A DNA stretch of 64,000 nucleotides. Origin: Jeotgalibacillus aurantiacus. GTDB taxonomy: Bacteria > Bacillota > Bacilli > Bacillales > Jeotgalibacillaceae. How positions within the stretch are numbered: position 1 is the stretch's first letter; each line of letters begins with the position of its first letter. Made by a program: the position numbers and the translations under genes. The DNA is taken from contig NZ_JACNMS010000003.1 in NCBI RefSeq assembly GCF_020595125.1, forward strand, positions 496,001-560,000, given 5' to 3'. Positions 45,777-53,485 of this stretch are shown here, in pieces. A model generated the notes under the pieces. The model saw only the letters and a list, made by a program, of their open reading frames with translations, did not search any database and was not told where the DNA came from.

Positions 45777-45857
45777 ATGACAAACGACGTAAATATGATC
45801 ATTGTCTTAAGCGTACACAACCCGTCTGACCACTTGAGGTCTTCCATTCAGGAATAG
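45777..45857 (+). CDS. Candidate 26-aa leader peptide
   Basis: Small open frame MTNDVNMIIVLSVHN... of 26 codons, preceded by GAAAGGGTGTG, then a terminator hairpin and the rsgA gene. No codon run typical of amino-acid attenuators is present. It may be a real small protein or leader, or chance. Confidence 0.35.
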   Translation: MTNDVNMIIVLSVHNPSDHLRSSIQE

Positions 45858-45869
45858 GATTCTTCTGTT

Positions 45870-45940
45870 ATTTTTCAAATCAGAAGTCCGCGGGTTTGTG
45901 TACATTCACAAATTCGCGGGCTTTTTTATATTTGAAAAAT
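45870..45940 (+). promoter_or_regulatory. Nested hairpin/terminator in rsgA leader
   Basis: Inner terminator-like stem CCGCGGGTTTGTG / CACAAATTCGCGG (two wobbles) with T6. It is enclosed by outer arms ATTTTTCAAAT / ATTTGAAAAAT, perfect over 11 bp. The outer 3' arm abuts the rsgA ribosome site AGGAGG, so folding could affect both termination and translation. Confidence 0.6.
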
Positions 45941-45954
45941 CAGGAGGAATTACA

Positions 45955-47010
45955 TTGACAACTTTATTATCAAAAATGGGCTGGAATCAGGACTGGGAAA
46001 ATAAAATATCTAAAACAGAACTGACACCCGGCAGAATTATTACAGAGCACAAACACATTTACCGTATTCAAACGGAACAAGGATTATTAATCGGTGAAGT
46101 ATCAGGGAAATTCCGACACCAGGCCATTTCACGAGAGGACTATCCTGCTGTTGGGGACTGGGTGATGGCAGATATCCGCCCGGAAGAAGGAAAAGCGACC
46201 ATCCATGAAATCCTGCCGAGAATATCGAAATTCTCCCGAAAGGCACCCGGAGATACGACTGAAGAACAAATAGTGGCTGTAAATATCGATACCGTCTTTC
46301 TGGTCATGGCATTAAATCAGGACTTTAATTTGAGACGCCTTGAACGTTATCTTCTTTCAACATGGGAAAGTGGCGCAAATCCGGTTGTGATTTTGTCAAA
46401 AGCTGATTTGTGTTTGGATCCGGGTGCGAAGCTGGCTGAGGCTGAATCGGTTGCCATGGGTGTACCAATCACAATCACAAGTGCGAAAAATGGCACAGGC
46501 ATTGAAGAAGTGAAATCCTACATCAAAGAGGGGATGACGATCGCTGTCATGGGATCATCCGGTGTCGGCAAGTCGTCCATCATCAATTCACTGCTTGGAG
46601 AAGAGCGGATGCTGACCCATGAAATCAGAGAAGACGATGGAAAAGGAAAGCATACGACAACACACAGAGAACTGCTATTACTTCCGGAACAGGGTGTAAT
46701 TATTGATACGCCAGGGATGAGAGAGCTTCAACTCTGGGAATCAGAAAGTGGTCTGTCCCACAGCTTTCAAGATATTGAGCAAATTGCTGAACAATGTCAG
46801 TTCAGGGATTGCCGTCACGAATCAGAACCCGGCTGCGCTATTTCCCGGGCAATAAATAATGGCGAAATAGATCAGTCCCGATTCGACAGCTATGTCAAAC
46901 TGCAGAGAGAGCTTGCTTACCTGGAACGTAAAACGAATAAAAAAGAACAGCTCCTGGAGAAAAAGAAATGGAAGAAAATTTCCCAGCAGCAAAAAGCGCA
47001 CTACCGTTAA
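45955..47010 (+). CDS. rsgA: Ribosome small-subunit GTPase RsgA family
   Basis: 351 aa circularly permuted GTPase acting in 30S maturation. An OB fold (about 20-100) is followed by permuted G motifs: LSKADL, P-loop GSSGVGKSS, HTTTHRELL, DTPGMREL. A C-terminal zinc motif of Cys-x4-Cys-x-His-x5-Cys type lies in CQFRDCRHESEPGC. The start is TTG at 45955, with AGGAGG 7 nt upstream. The usual prpC-prkC neighbours are absent, so this may be a second, solitary RsgA paralogue. Confidence 0.88.
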   Translation: MTTLLSKMGWNQDWENKISKTELTPGRIITEHKHIYRIQTEQGLLIGEVSGKFRHQAISREDYPAVGDWVMADIRPEEGKATIHEILPRISKFSRKAPGDTTEEQIVAVNIDTVFLVMALNQDFNLRRLERYLLSTWESGANPVVILSKADLCLDPGAKLAEAESVAMGVPITITSAKNGTGIEEVKSYIKEGMTIAVMGSSGVGKSSIINSLLGEERMLTHEIREDDGKGKHTTTHRELLLLPEQGVIIDTPGMRELQLWESESGLSHSFQDIEQIAEQCQFRDCRHESEPGCAISRAINNGEIDQSRFDSYVKLQRELAYLERKTNKKEQLLEKKKWKKISQQQKAHYR

Positions 47011-47035
47011 AAATCCGGCTTCGGCCGGATTTTTA
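47008..47035 (+). terminator. Terminator of rsgA
   Basis: AAATCCGGC / GCCGGATTT stem with loop TTCG, then T-run; starts at the stop codon. Confidence 0.9.
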
Positions 47036-47057
47036 CTATTTAAGCATCTATCATTTT

Positions 47058-47176
47058 GAGAGTGTAGGCGACTCGTACAGCCCCGACAAGCATAAGTCAA
47101 AGATGAAAAGAGGGCCGACCTTCGCTTTCGTTCATCTTTGGCGTATGACCTCGAGTTGCTAGTCGCCGCAGTTGGA
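47058..47176. repeat. Dispersed repeat module 2, copy E6
   Basis: AGGCGACTCGTACAGCCCCG ... GACCTCGAGTTGCTAGTCGCC, a diverged copy of the second half of E1 (1170-1290). It forms a long imperfect hairpin with GTCAAAGATGAAA / TCATCTTTGGC inside. Confidence 0.75.
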
Positions 47177-47228
47177 AAATGAAAGCATAGAATTTCTTTT
47201 GAAAATAATTATGTGATTTAATACCAGA

Positions 47229-47341
47229 GTGCCGGGGACATCCGAAGACTCCTGTGGCGGAAAGGGTCAGGTGAAACCGACTGTGCGAAGCGCAGGTGGG
47301 TTCACCGCCCGGCCACGGAAAGCGTAGGATGTCCCCGGCAC
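47229..47341. repeat. Dispersed intergenic repeat, copy E7
   Basis: Perfect 15-bp outer arms GTGCCGGGGACATCC (47229-47243) and complement (47327-47341). They enclose a diverged core with CAGGTGAAACCGACTGTGCG and GTGGGTTCACCGCCCGGCC. Arm sequence differs from E5 at five positions, each matched by a change in the partner arm. Confidence 0.85.
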
Positions 47342-47463
47342 GGTTTTATATGGTTAAACATCTAAAGACAGATGAAGCCATCTATAAACACATACATCCT
47401 CATGAAATGACTATTGCGGTGCTATACTGATATTATCAATTTCAAATATCAGGAGGACCTGAG

Positions 47464-48093
47464 ATGAAATCAATGTTTGAAAAGGCGGTCGGAAACTCAT
47501 TTAACCGGATGCACCCTGAGCTTCAAAAGAAATACGCCCTCCATAGCGAGTCCGGCTATATGGTCATCACCGAAGGAACCATGCACGAAATAAAAGGAGG
47601 ATCTTTACTAGTCAGAAAAGTATCGATTCTTGGCACGAAGCTTAATTTCGCTTTTCCGGAACGCGGAGACGAAATTCCTTTTTATATGGAGAATAAAGCA
47701 TATAAAGATAAGCACGGTAAAGAAAGCATGACGTGGAAAAGAACCTTTCGATTTCCCGGAACTGTCCGCTACTTCCACGATGAGATGAAGGAAGGAGAGC
47801 ACCCCGATACGGTCGATAATTTAACAGACCAATGGGGAATTGTCCGTCTTCCACTAGACCTGAAAGTAACGAAAACAGGTGGCATGCTGCTGACCTCAAG
47901 AACCATGACAGTTCATCTGTTCAATACAATAATTCAAATCCCATCTTTTTTAGGTGTAAAAGCAACCGTAATTGAAGAATTCAACAAAGAAAAAGACCTG
48001 TTCGACGTTCACATTCATATTTATCAGCCCTTGTTTGGAACGATTCTTTCTTACAAAGGGACTGTGAAGATGAGATTTCCGGAAGTGGATTGA
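47464..48093 (+). CDS. DUF4166 domain protein
   Basis: 209 aa of the DUF4166 family. The N-terminal FEKAVGNSFNRMHPELQKKY and the beta-rich body with WKRTFRFPGTVRYFHDEM and LFGTILSYKGTVKM are recognisable. No membrane segment or signal, so cytosolic. Function unknown. AGGAGG precedes the ATG. Single gene flanked by repeats on both sides (E7 and array F). Confidence 0.8.
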   Translation: MKSMFEKAVGNSFNRMHPELQKKYALHSESGYMVITEGTMHEIKGGSLLVRKVSILGTKLNFAFPERGDEIPFYMENKAYKDKHGKESMTWKRTFRFPGTVRYFHDEMKEGEHPDTVDNLTDQWGIVRLPLDLKVTKTGGMLLTSRTMTVHLFNTIIQIPSFLGVKATVIEEFNKEKDLFDVHIHIYQPLFGTILSYKGTVKMRFPEVD

Positions 48094-48101
48094 GAGTGGT
48101 G

Positions 48102-48222
48102 GCAGGTTCGTAAAATAATGGACAGGGTTCGCAGAATGTGAGCTGATGTTCGCGGAATTTCAAGGATGTTTCGCAGGATTTTTGGCTCGTTTCACAAAAT
48201 CCCGCATCACTTTCGGAGAATT
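48102..48222. repeat. 21-nt-period degenerate array F (6 units)
   Basis: Cores GTTCGTAAAAT, GTTCGCAGAAT, GTTCGCGGAAT, TTTCGCAGGAT, TTTCACAAAAT and TTTCGGAGAAT begin at 48106, 48127, 48148, about 48169, about 48190 and about 48211: six units at 21 nt. It begins 9 nt after the DUF4166 stop, between convergent genes. Minus-strand frames translate as 7-residue repeats but lack a ribosome site. Confidence 0.82.
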
Positions 48223-48312
48223 GTACCAATTGACCTATGCGCGGAGACTAACAAGCCAGTACAGCTTCCTACTCCACACTTACTCAATAATAATACTTTT
48301 TATACAAACAAT

Positions 48313-48364
48313 AGGACCCTGTATCCCTCATCACGCAGCCGTGAAGAAGGGGATACAGGGTCCT
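48313..48364. terminator. Branched hairpin / possible terminator
   Basis: Outer arms AGGACCCTGTATCCC / GGGATACAGGGTCCT, 15 bp perfect, with an internal TCACG / CGTGA stem, then GTTCTATTTTC. The T-run is weak. It lies between the convergent DUF4166 and TusA-rhodanese genes. Confidence 0.6.
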
Positions 48365-48399
48365 GTTCTATTTTCTCAAATCAATTAGATAATGCTAAG

Positions 48400-48502
48400 A
48401 CCAGACGCATCCGCATACTCTTCCGGCAGAAAAGTGACAGGTGAGACAGCTTAGTGCGTGCGGGTTCACCGTCCAACCGTGGAAGAATGAGTCCGGCCTG
48501 GT
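48400..48502. repeat. Dispersed intergenic repeat, worn copy E8
   Basis: Retains core elements GACAGGTGAGACAGC and GGGTTCACCGTCC and ends CCAG ... CTGG, but the arms are largely mismatched. Probably a decayed family member. Confidence 0.65.
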
Positions 48503-48508
48503 TTTATA

Positions 48509-49090
48509 TTATTTCATCCCTGCCGTCGCCAGCAATTCACTCGTAATCGGACCATTCCACTCACTCATCCCCGGTGCAACGCGGATGATATTCGAGCGTC
48601 CATTCACCATCAGGTTGTCACACGCCATTTGACTGCGCATCCCTGATTTACATAAAACATAAACCGGCTCTGATGCAGGAATCGCAGCAATATACTGCTC
48701 CACTTGTGCAAGTGGAACTGAATGCGCGCCTGGAATGTGACCGCCTGCATATTCTTCGGGCTCGCGGACGTCCAGTAAAATAACGGGCCCCGTTTTCATT
48801 TTTGCTTCCAACTCTTCGTTCGAGATGCTCTTCACATCTCCGGCAGGTGCAACTTTCTTACGTTCAGTACGTTTTACATAATGAGTCTGAACGTTTCCAT
48901 CCTCTGAGCCTGATAAATATTCATTTCCTGTGCTTTTACACCATGCAGGGATATCAGCCATTGAGCCTTTATCTGTTGTGGTGATTTGAAGAATTTCTCC
49001 TTCCTGCAGGTTAGCCATCGCTTTCTTCGTACGCACGATTGGCATCGGGCAGGCAAGACCTTTGGCATCGAGTTTGTGATCAGCATTCAT
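48509..49090 (-). CDS. TusA-rhodanese fusion sulfurtransferase
   Basis: 193 aa. TusA/SirA-like domain (1-75) with the sulfur-carrying Cys in GLACPMPIVRTKKAM, then a rhodanese domain (about 95-190) with active-site loop CKSGMRS. It would pass sulfane sulfur between carriers, like the multi-domain CstA of the S. aureus cst operon but shorter. It is third in a minus-strand operon after CstB and a membrane rhodanese. The ribosome site is AAGGAGTG. Confidence 0.88.
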   Translation of the reverse strand: MNADHKLDAKGLACPMPIVRTKKAMANLQEGEILQITTTDKGSMADIPAWCKSTGNEYLSGSEDGNVQTHYVKRTERKKVAPAGDVKSISNEELEAKMKTGPVILLDVREPEEYAGGHIPGAHSVPLAQVEQYIAAIPASEPVYVLCKSGMRSQMACDNLMVNGRSNIIRVAPGMSEWNGPITSELLATAGMK

Positions 49091-49106
49091 TGATTCAAAA
49101 CACTCC

Positions 49107-49454
49107 TTATAGTTGGTTCATCCCGCCGCGTACATTGACAATGCGGGTGAAGCCTTGTTTTTTCAGTACTTTTGCAGCCTGCGTGCTTCTCATTCCACTT
49201 TGGCACAGCAGGACGACTTCTTTATTTTTATCTAACGAGGATGCCTGCTGCGGCAGACTCCCTAACGGTATATTTTGAAACCCTCTCATGTTGCGTGCTT
49301 TGAATTCTCCAGGGGTTCTCACGTCAATCCACTGGGAATCCTTTGTCTTTTTTAATGTTTTCAGTTCGTCTGCTGAGATCGTCTTGACTCCTTTAGCAGG
49401 CATCATTCGCCAGATAAAAAAGAGGACAACGGCTCCGATTAAGATCCATTCCAT
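49107..49454 (-). CDS. Membrane-anchored rhodanese-like protein
   Basis: 115 aa. One N-terminal membrane helix (MEWILIGAVVLFFIW) and a single rhodanese domain with WIDVRTPGEFKARNMRGFQNIP and active-site loop CQSGMRST. It handles sulfane sulfur at the inner membrane face. Between cstB and the TusA-rhodanese gene, 16-17 nt from each, in one operon. Ribosome site GGAGGGC. Confidence 0.88.
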   Translation of the reverse strand: MEWILIGAVVLFFIWRMMPAKGVKTISADELKTLKKTKDSQWIDVRTPGEFKARNMRGFQNIPLGSLPQQASSLDKNKEVVLLCQSGMRSTQAAKVLKKQGFTRIVNVRGGMNQL

Positions 49455-49471
49455 TTATGACATGCCCTCCA

Positions 49472-50881
49472 TTACACGAGTACTTCCTTGGGACGATTCT
49501 TTGACCATGCATTGAATCCTCCAGTCAGGTGTGTCACATCTTTATAACCAAGACCAAGCATGACGCTTGCTGCGATCGCAGAGCGTGCGCCTGACTGACA
49601 ATGGATCAGTACCGGTTTATTTGGATCCAGTTTTGACCCTTCTTTTCTTAAATGACCAAGCATTTTGTGCTCGGTTCCTTCAATGCGTCCATTTTTCCAC
49701 TCGCTGTCATTTCTAACGTCGATAACCTGGTAGTCTTTGTTATCTTTCAGCTTTGCAAATGTTTCAGTATCAACAGATGTGTAGGTTTCAGTTGCAACAG
49801 ATGCAATGATTGCCGGATCAGCAAGCTTGACGATGCGGTCTAAATGAATGGACTGCAGCGTCTGGATGGCTTCTTCCGCCTGTTCAGGTTTGACGATAAG
49901 TGCAATGTCTTCATCGTAGTTGATTAACCAGCCAGCCCAGTTCGGCAGCATTTTTCCGAATGGAATATTGATGGAGCCTGGCACCAGCCCTTTTTCAGCT
50001 TCTTTTGAAGGGCGTGTATCAATCACGATGTTTCCAGGCTGTTGACTGAAAGCTGCCAGATCGTCTGCGCTGTTAAACCATTCAACGTTCGTCTCATCCA
50101 GAACGGCTGGACCAAGTTTGTTGACCTTTTTCATTTCAGCAAAATAAGCAGGTGCTTCAGGCTGATCCTTCAGAAGCTCTTCGATAAATGCAGCTTCATT
50201 CGTCTCTTTCATCGCCCAGTTGAATTGCTTCTCATAGCCGACTGTTGATTGCGGCACTGCGCCGAGTGATTTGCCGCATGCGCTTCCTGCACCGTGACCC
50301 GGCCATACCATCAGATAATCAGGCAGTTCCTTAAAGCGCTGGACAGATTGGAACATCGCTTTTGCTCCGCTTTCGGCAGTCCCTGCAGCACCGGCAGCTT
50401 TTTCGAGCAGGTCCGGACGGCCGATATCTCCAACAAAGACAAAGTCTCCTGTAAAGATACCCATTGGTTTGTCTGCACCGCCACCTCTATCTGTCAGGAT
50501 AAAGGAGATACTCTCGGGGGTATGACCCGGGGTATGCAGCACCTTAAATTCAATGTTTCCGATCTTGAAGGTGCTTCCATCTGTAACCGGCTCTACATTC
50601 AGATTGTCTGTATATTGATATTTCCAATTTTCATCCCCTTCATCAGAAAGGTATAGCTTTACACCATGTTTTTCAGCAAGCTGTCGTGCGCCTGACACGA
50701 AGTCTGCATGAATGTGTGTTTCCGCAGCAGCAGAAACCGAAAGTCCTTCTTTTTTTGCATCCGCCAGAATGGCTTCAACGCTTCGCGGCGGATCAATCAG
50801 GATAGCTTCTCCTGTACGCTGGCAACCGACAAGATATGAATATTGTGCAAGTTTTTCATCAAAATAAGACCGGAATAACAT
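49472..50881 (-). CDS. cstB: Persulfide dioxygenase-rhodanese fusion, CstB-like
   Basis: 469 aa. Metallo-beta-lactamase-fold non-haem iron dioxygenase domain (1-250; HIHADFVSG, HTPGHTPESISF, WPGHGAG). An inactive rhodanese (about 270-350, Cys replaced in the LIVKPEQ loop) and an active C-terminal rhodanese with CQSGARS follow. This matches S. aureus CstB, which oxidises persulfides and releases thiosulfate. AGGAGG precedes the ATG. First gene of the three-gene detoxification operon, with a CstR-type operator just upstream. Confidence 0.9.
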   Translation of the reverse strand: MLFRSYFDEKLAQYSYLVGCQRTGEAILIDPPRSVEAILADAKKEGLSVSAAAETHIHADFVSGARQLAEKHGVKLYLSDEGDENWKYQYTDNLNVEPVTDGSTFKIGNIEFKVLHTPGHTPESISFILTDRGGGADKPMGIFTGDFVFVGDIGRPDLLEKAAGAAGTAESGAKAMFQSVQRFKELPDYLMVWPGHGAGSACGKSLGAVPQSTVGYEKQFNWAMKETNEAAFIEELLKDQPEAPAYFAEMKKVNKLGPAVLDETNVEWFNSADDLAAFSQQPGNIVIDTRPSKEAEKGLVPGSINIPFGKMLPNWAGWLINYDEDIALIVKPEQAEEAIQTLQSIHLDRIVKLADPAIIASVATETYTSVDTETFAKLKDNKDYQVIDVRNDSEWKNGRIEGTEHKMLGHLRKEGSKLDPNKPVLIHCQSGARSAIAASVMLGLGYKDVTHLTGGFNAWSKNRPKEVLV

Positions 50882-50926
50882 ACGTTAAACGCCTCCTTGG
50901 ATAGTCACAGAGATTATTTATGGTTA

Positions 50927-50942
50927 ATACCCTGTGGGGTAT
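50927..50942. promoter_or_regulatory. CstR/CsoR-type operator
   Basis: ATACCC-TGT-GGGGTAT, an inverted repeat of the type bound by CsoR/CstR-family repressors, 46 nt before cstB and between cstB and tcyA. The CstR gene is at 61823-62080. Confidence 0.8.
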
Positions 50943-50998
50943 AATTGAATTAAATCATCTTCATGGCACAAAAGCAAGTGCAAAGTTTGAAAAAGTTA

Positions 50999-51027
50999 TT
51001 TACATTTTTGACGAATCGGAGTACAAT
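50999..51027 (+). promoter_or_regulatory. Sigma-A promoter of tcyABC
   Basis: TTTACA (50999-51004), 17-nt spacer, TACAAT (51022-51027), 44 nt before the tcyA start. Confidence 0.7.
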
Positions 51028-51071
51028 CATCCGTATGTTTATAAATCCGATAAGAATAGGTGGTTTTTATT

Positions 51072-51893
51072 TTGAAGAAACGATTTGCATTTTCAGCATT
51101 TGCATTAGCAGGACTTTTAGCGGCTTGTGGTTCAACTGACGATGGAGGCAGCACAAACGGATCAGGCGGCAGTGAGAGTTCAGAAGAGCTGACTCTTTTA
51201 GAGCAGATCCAGGAAGAAGGTGTCATCAAAGTTGGAACGGAAGGAACTTATGCACCTTTCACATTCCACGATGAGTCAGATACGCTTACTGGTTACGATG
51301 TTGAAGTCATGAATGAAGTGGCAGAACGTATGGGTGTAGAAGTTGAATATATGGAAACGCAGTGGGATTCTATGTTTGAAGGCTTGAATTCGGAGCGTTT
51401 TGATGTCATTGCCAATCAGGTAGGCATTCGTGAAGACCGCTTGGCTGAATATGATTTTTCTATTCCATATACGCTTTCATCTGCAGTAGTTGTTGTGCCG
51501 GAAGAGAACTCAGCGGTATCTTCATTTGAAGATCTAGAAGGACTGCAATCTGCACAGTCATTGACAAGTAACTACGCTGATATCGCAACAGAATACGGTG
51601 CCGAGCTTGTGCAGGTAGAAGGATTGGCACAGGCGATTGAATTGATTAAGACAGGCCGTGCGGAAGTTACGGTAAATGATAAGCTTGCGATTCTTGATTT
51701 CCAGAAGCAGCAGCCGGATGCAGGGATTAAGATTGCTGCTGAAGAAGGAGATGTGGCAGAAAGCGCATTTATGTTCCGCAAAGGAAATGAAGAGCTTGTA
51801 GAGGAGTTTAATAAGCACCTTGAAGAGATGCAGGAAGATGGAACATTAACAGAAATCTCAGAGAAATGGTTTGGCGAAGATGTTTCTCAATGA
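51072..51893 (+). CDS. tcyA: Cystine-binding lipoprotein TcyA
   Basis: 273 aa with lipobox LLAAC, Gly/Ser linker, then the amino-acid SBP fold. [54 protein letters not shown] and the ending [12 protein letters not shown] are very close to B. subtilis TcyA (YckK). It delivers L-cystine to TcyB. The start is TTG at 51072, 9 nt after AGGTGG; a GTG at 51060 would lie inside that site. Divergent from the persulfide operon. Confidence 0.9.
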   Translation: MKKRFAFSAFALAGLLAACGSTDDGGSTNGSGGSESSEELTLLEQIQEEGVIKVGTEGTYAPFTFHDESDTLTGYDVEVMNEVAERMGVEVEYMETQWDSMFEGLNSERFDVIANQVGIREDRLAEYDFSIPYTLSSAVVVVPEENSAVSSFEDLEGLQSAQSLTSNYADIATEYGAELVQVEGLAQAIELIKTGRAEVTVNDKLAILDFQKQQPDAGIKIAAEEGDVAESAFMFRKGNEELVEEFNKHLEEMQEDGTLTEISEKWFGEDVSQ

Positions 51894-52587
51894 TCTCAAC
51901 ATAAATAATGCGGCTCCAATCGTGGACTGGGATTTATTCTGGTCCTCACTTGGTCCGATGATTGAAGGCGGAATCCAGTATACGATTCCGCTTACTCTTA
52001 TTTCCTTTGCATGCGGGATTGTCATTGCAGTATTGACTGCATTGGCGCGTATATCAACGAGTAAGATCCTGGCTGGAATCGCACGGGTATATGTGTCTGC
52101 GATTCGTGGAACACCTCTGCTCGTACAGCTGTTTATTATTTTTTACGGGCTTCCGAACCTTGGAGATGCTTTTGTGCTCGATCCATTTCCGAGTGCTGTC
52201 ATCGCATTTTCGTTAAATGTCGGCGCTTATGCTTCAGAAATTATCCGTGCATCCATCCTTTCTGTTCCGAAAGGGCAGTGGGAGGCAGGCTATACAATTG
52301 GGATGACATATCGTCAGACGCTGTTTCGCATTATTCTGCCTCAGGCAACAAGAGTATCTATTCCGCCATTATCAAATTCCTTTATCAGTCTGGTGAAGGA
52401 CACATCACTTGCTTCGCAGATTCTTGTAGTGGAGCTGTTCAGAAGATCGCAGGAAATCGCTGCGCGAACGTATGATTTTCTTCAGCTTTATTTAACAGCA
52501 GCACTTCTATACTGGATCATCTGCTTTATTCTATCAATAATACAAGGCAGAATCGAAAAAAGGCTGGATCGTTATGTTGCTAAATAA
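51880..52587 (+). CDS. tcyB: Cystine ABC permease TcyB
   Basis: About 235 aa, HisM/GlnP-type permease with five hydrophobic segments. [28 protein letters not shown]-type motif ([12 protein letters not shown]) and docking loop [21 protein letters not shown] are visible. It overlaps tcyA by about 14 nt. ATG at 51880 preferred; TTG at 51871 is possible; both have weak ribosome sites, so translation probably depends on coupling. Confidence 0.88.
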   Translation: MFLNDLNINNAAPIVDWDLFWSSLGPMIEGGIQYTIPLTLISFACGIVIAVLTALARISTSKILAGIARVYVSAIRGTPLLVQLFIIFYGLPNLGDAFVLDPFPSAVIAFSLNVGAYASEIIRASILSVPKGQWEAGYTIGMTYRQTLFRIILPQATRVSIPPLSNSFISLVKDTSLASQILVVELFRRSQEIAARTYDFLQLYLTAALLYWIICFILSIIQGRIEKRLDRYVAK

Positions 52588-52596
52588 GGAGGGACA

Positions 52597-53349
52597 ATGA
52601 TGCTGATCAGTGTGAAAAATCTTCATAAGTCATTTGGCGATTTGGACGTTTTACGTGGAGTGGACCTGGAGATTCCTAAAGGAAATGTTGTAGCGATTAT
52701 CGGTCCTTCCGGTTCAGGAAAGACAACCTTTTTGCGCTGTCTGAATGCACTTGAAATGCCGAATAAGGGAACCTTTACTTTTTCGGACGGTTTTGAACTC
52801 GATTTCTCCCGTTCACCTAAAAAAGAAGAGATTTTAAAGCTTCGCAGGAAATCAGGGATGGTGTTTCAATCCTACAACCTCTTCCCGCACAAGACCGCCC
52901 TTGAGAACGTAATGGAGGGGCCGGTTATCGTACAACGCAAGAAGAAAGAAGAGGTACGTGTGAAAGCGGAAGAGCTTTTAAAGAAAGTGGGATTGGCTGA
53001 AAAAATGCACCTGTATCCTCACCAGTTGTCAGGCGGACAGCAGCAGCGTGTAGGTATTGCCCGTGCGCTTGCGATTGAACCTGAACTGATGCTGTTTGAT
53101 GAGCCGACCTCTGCACTTGATCCTGAGCTTGTGGGGGAAGTGTTAAGCGTAATGCGTGAGCTTGCGAAGGAAGGGCAGACGATGGCTGTTGTCACACACG
53201 AGCTCAAGTTTGCCGAGGATGTGGCAGATCACGTGATGTTTATTGATGGAGGCGTCATTGTAGAGCAGGGACCACCTGAAGAGATCTTAAAATCTCCAAA
53301 AGAAGCACGAACCAAACAGTTTCTGGACCGGGTGTTGAACCCGTCTTAA
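52597..53349 (+). CDS. tcyC: Cystine ABC ATPase TcyC
   Basis: 250 aa. Walker [28 protein letters not shown], signature [14 protein letters not shown], Walker [16 protein letters not shown] and switch [15 protein letters not shown], the polar amino-acid ATPase group. Third gene of tcyABC, 9 nt after tcyB behind AAGGAGGG; a double ATG (52597 and 52600) leaves the exact start open. Followed by a terminator. Confidence 0.9.
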   Translation: MMLISVKNLHKSFGDLDVLRGVDLEIPKGNVVAIIGPSGSGKTTFLRCLNALEMPNKGTFTFSDGFELDFSRSPKKEEILKLRRKSGMVFQSYNLFPHKTALENVMEGPVIVQRKKKEEVRVKAEELLKKVGLAEKMHLYPHQLSGGQQQRVGIARALAIEPELMLFDEPTSALDPELVGEVLSVMRELAKEGQTMAVVTHELKFAEDVADHVMFIDGGVIVEQGPPEEILKSPKEARTKQFLDRVLNPS

Positions 53350-53358
53350 AATGATAGG

Positions 53359-53388
53359 AAGACCTGATCTGAGGATTGGGTCTTTTTG
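53359..53388 (+). terminator. Terminator of tcyABC
   Basis: AAGACCTGATC / GATTGGGTCTT stem with wobble pairs, then TTTTGTTTTG. Confidence 0.8.
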
Positions 53389-53485
53389 TTTTGGGCAAAG
53401 CGGCTGTTGTCCGTTTACTGCCTGTATTGCTTTTCATCCTGAATTTTGTGACAATGAATAAAACCATTGTGAAGGAGTGAGCGTT

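Noticed and set aside
5251-48222. CRISPR arrays at the 21-nt-period loci
   Set aside because: Units have only 10-11 conserved nt, are not identical within a locus, total period is 21 nt, and no cas genes occur in the window.
47981-48229. Minus-strand frame with 7-residue repeats (array F)
   Set aside because: The repeat pattern follows from a 21-nt period; no ribosome site, and it overlaps the 3' end of the DUF4166 gene.
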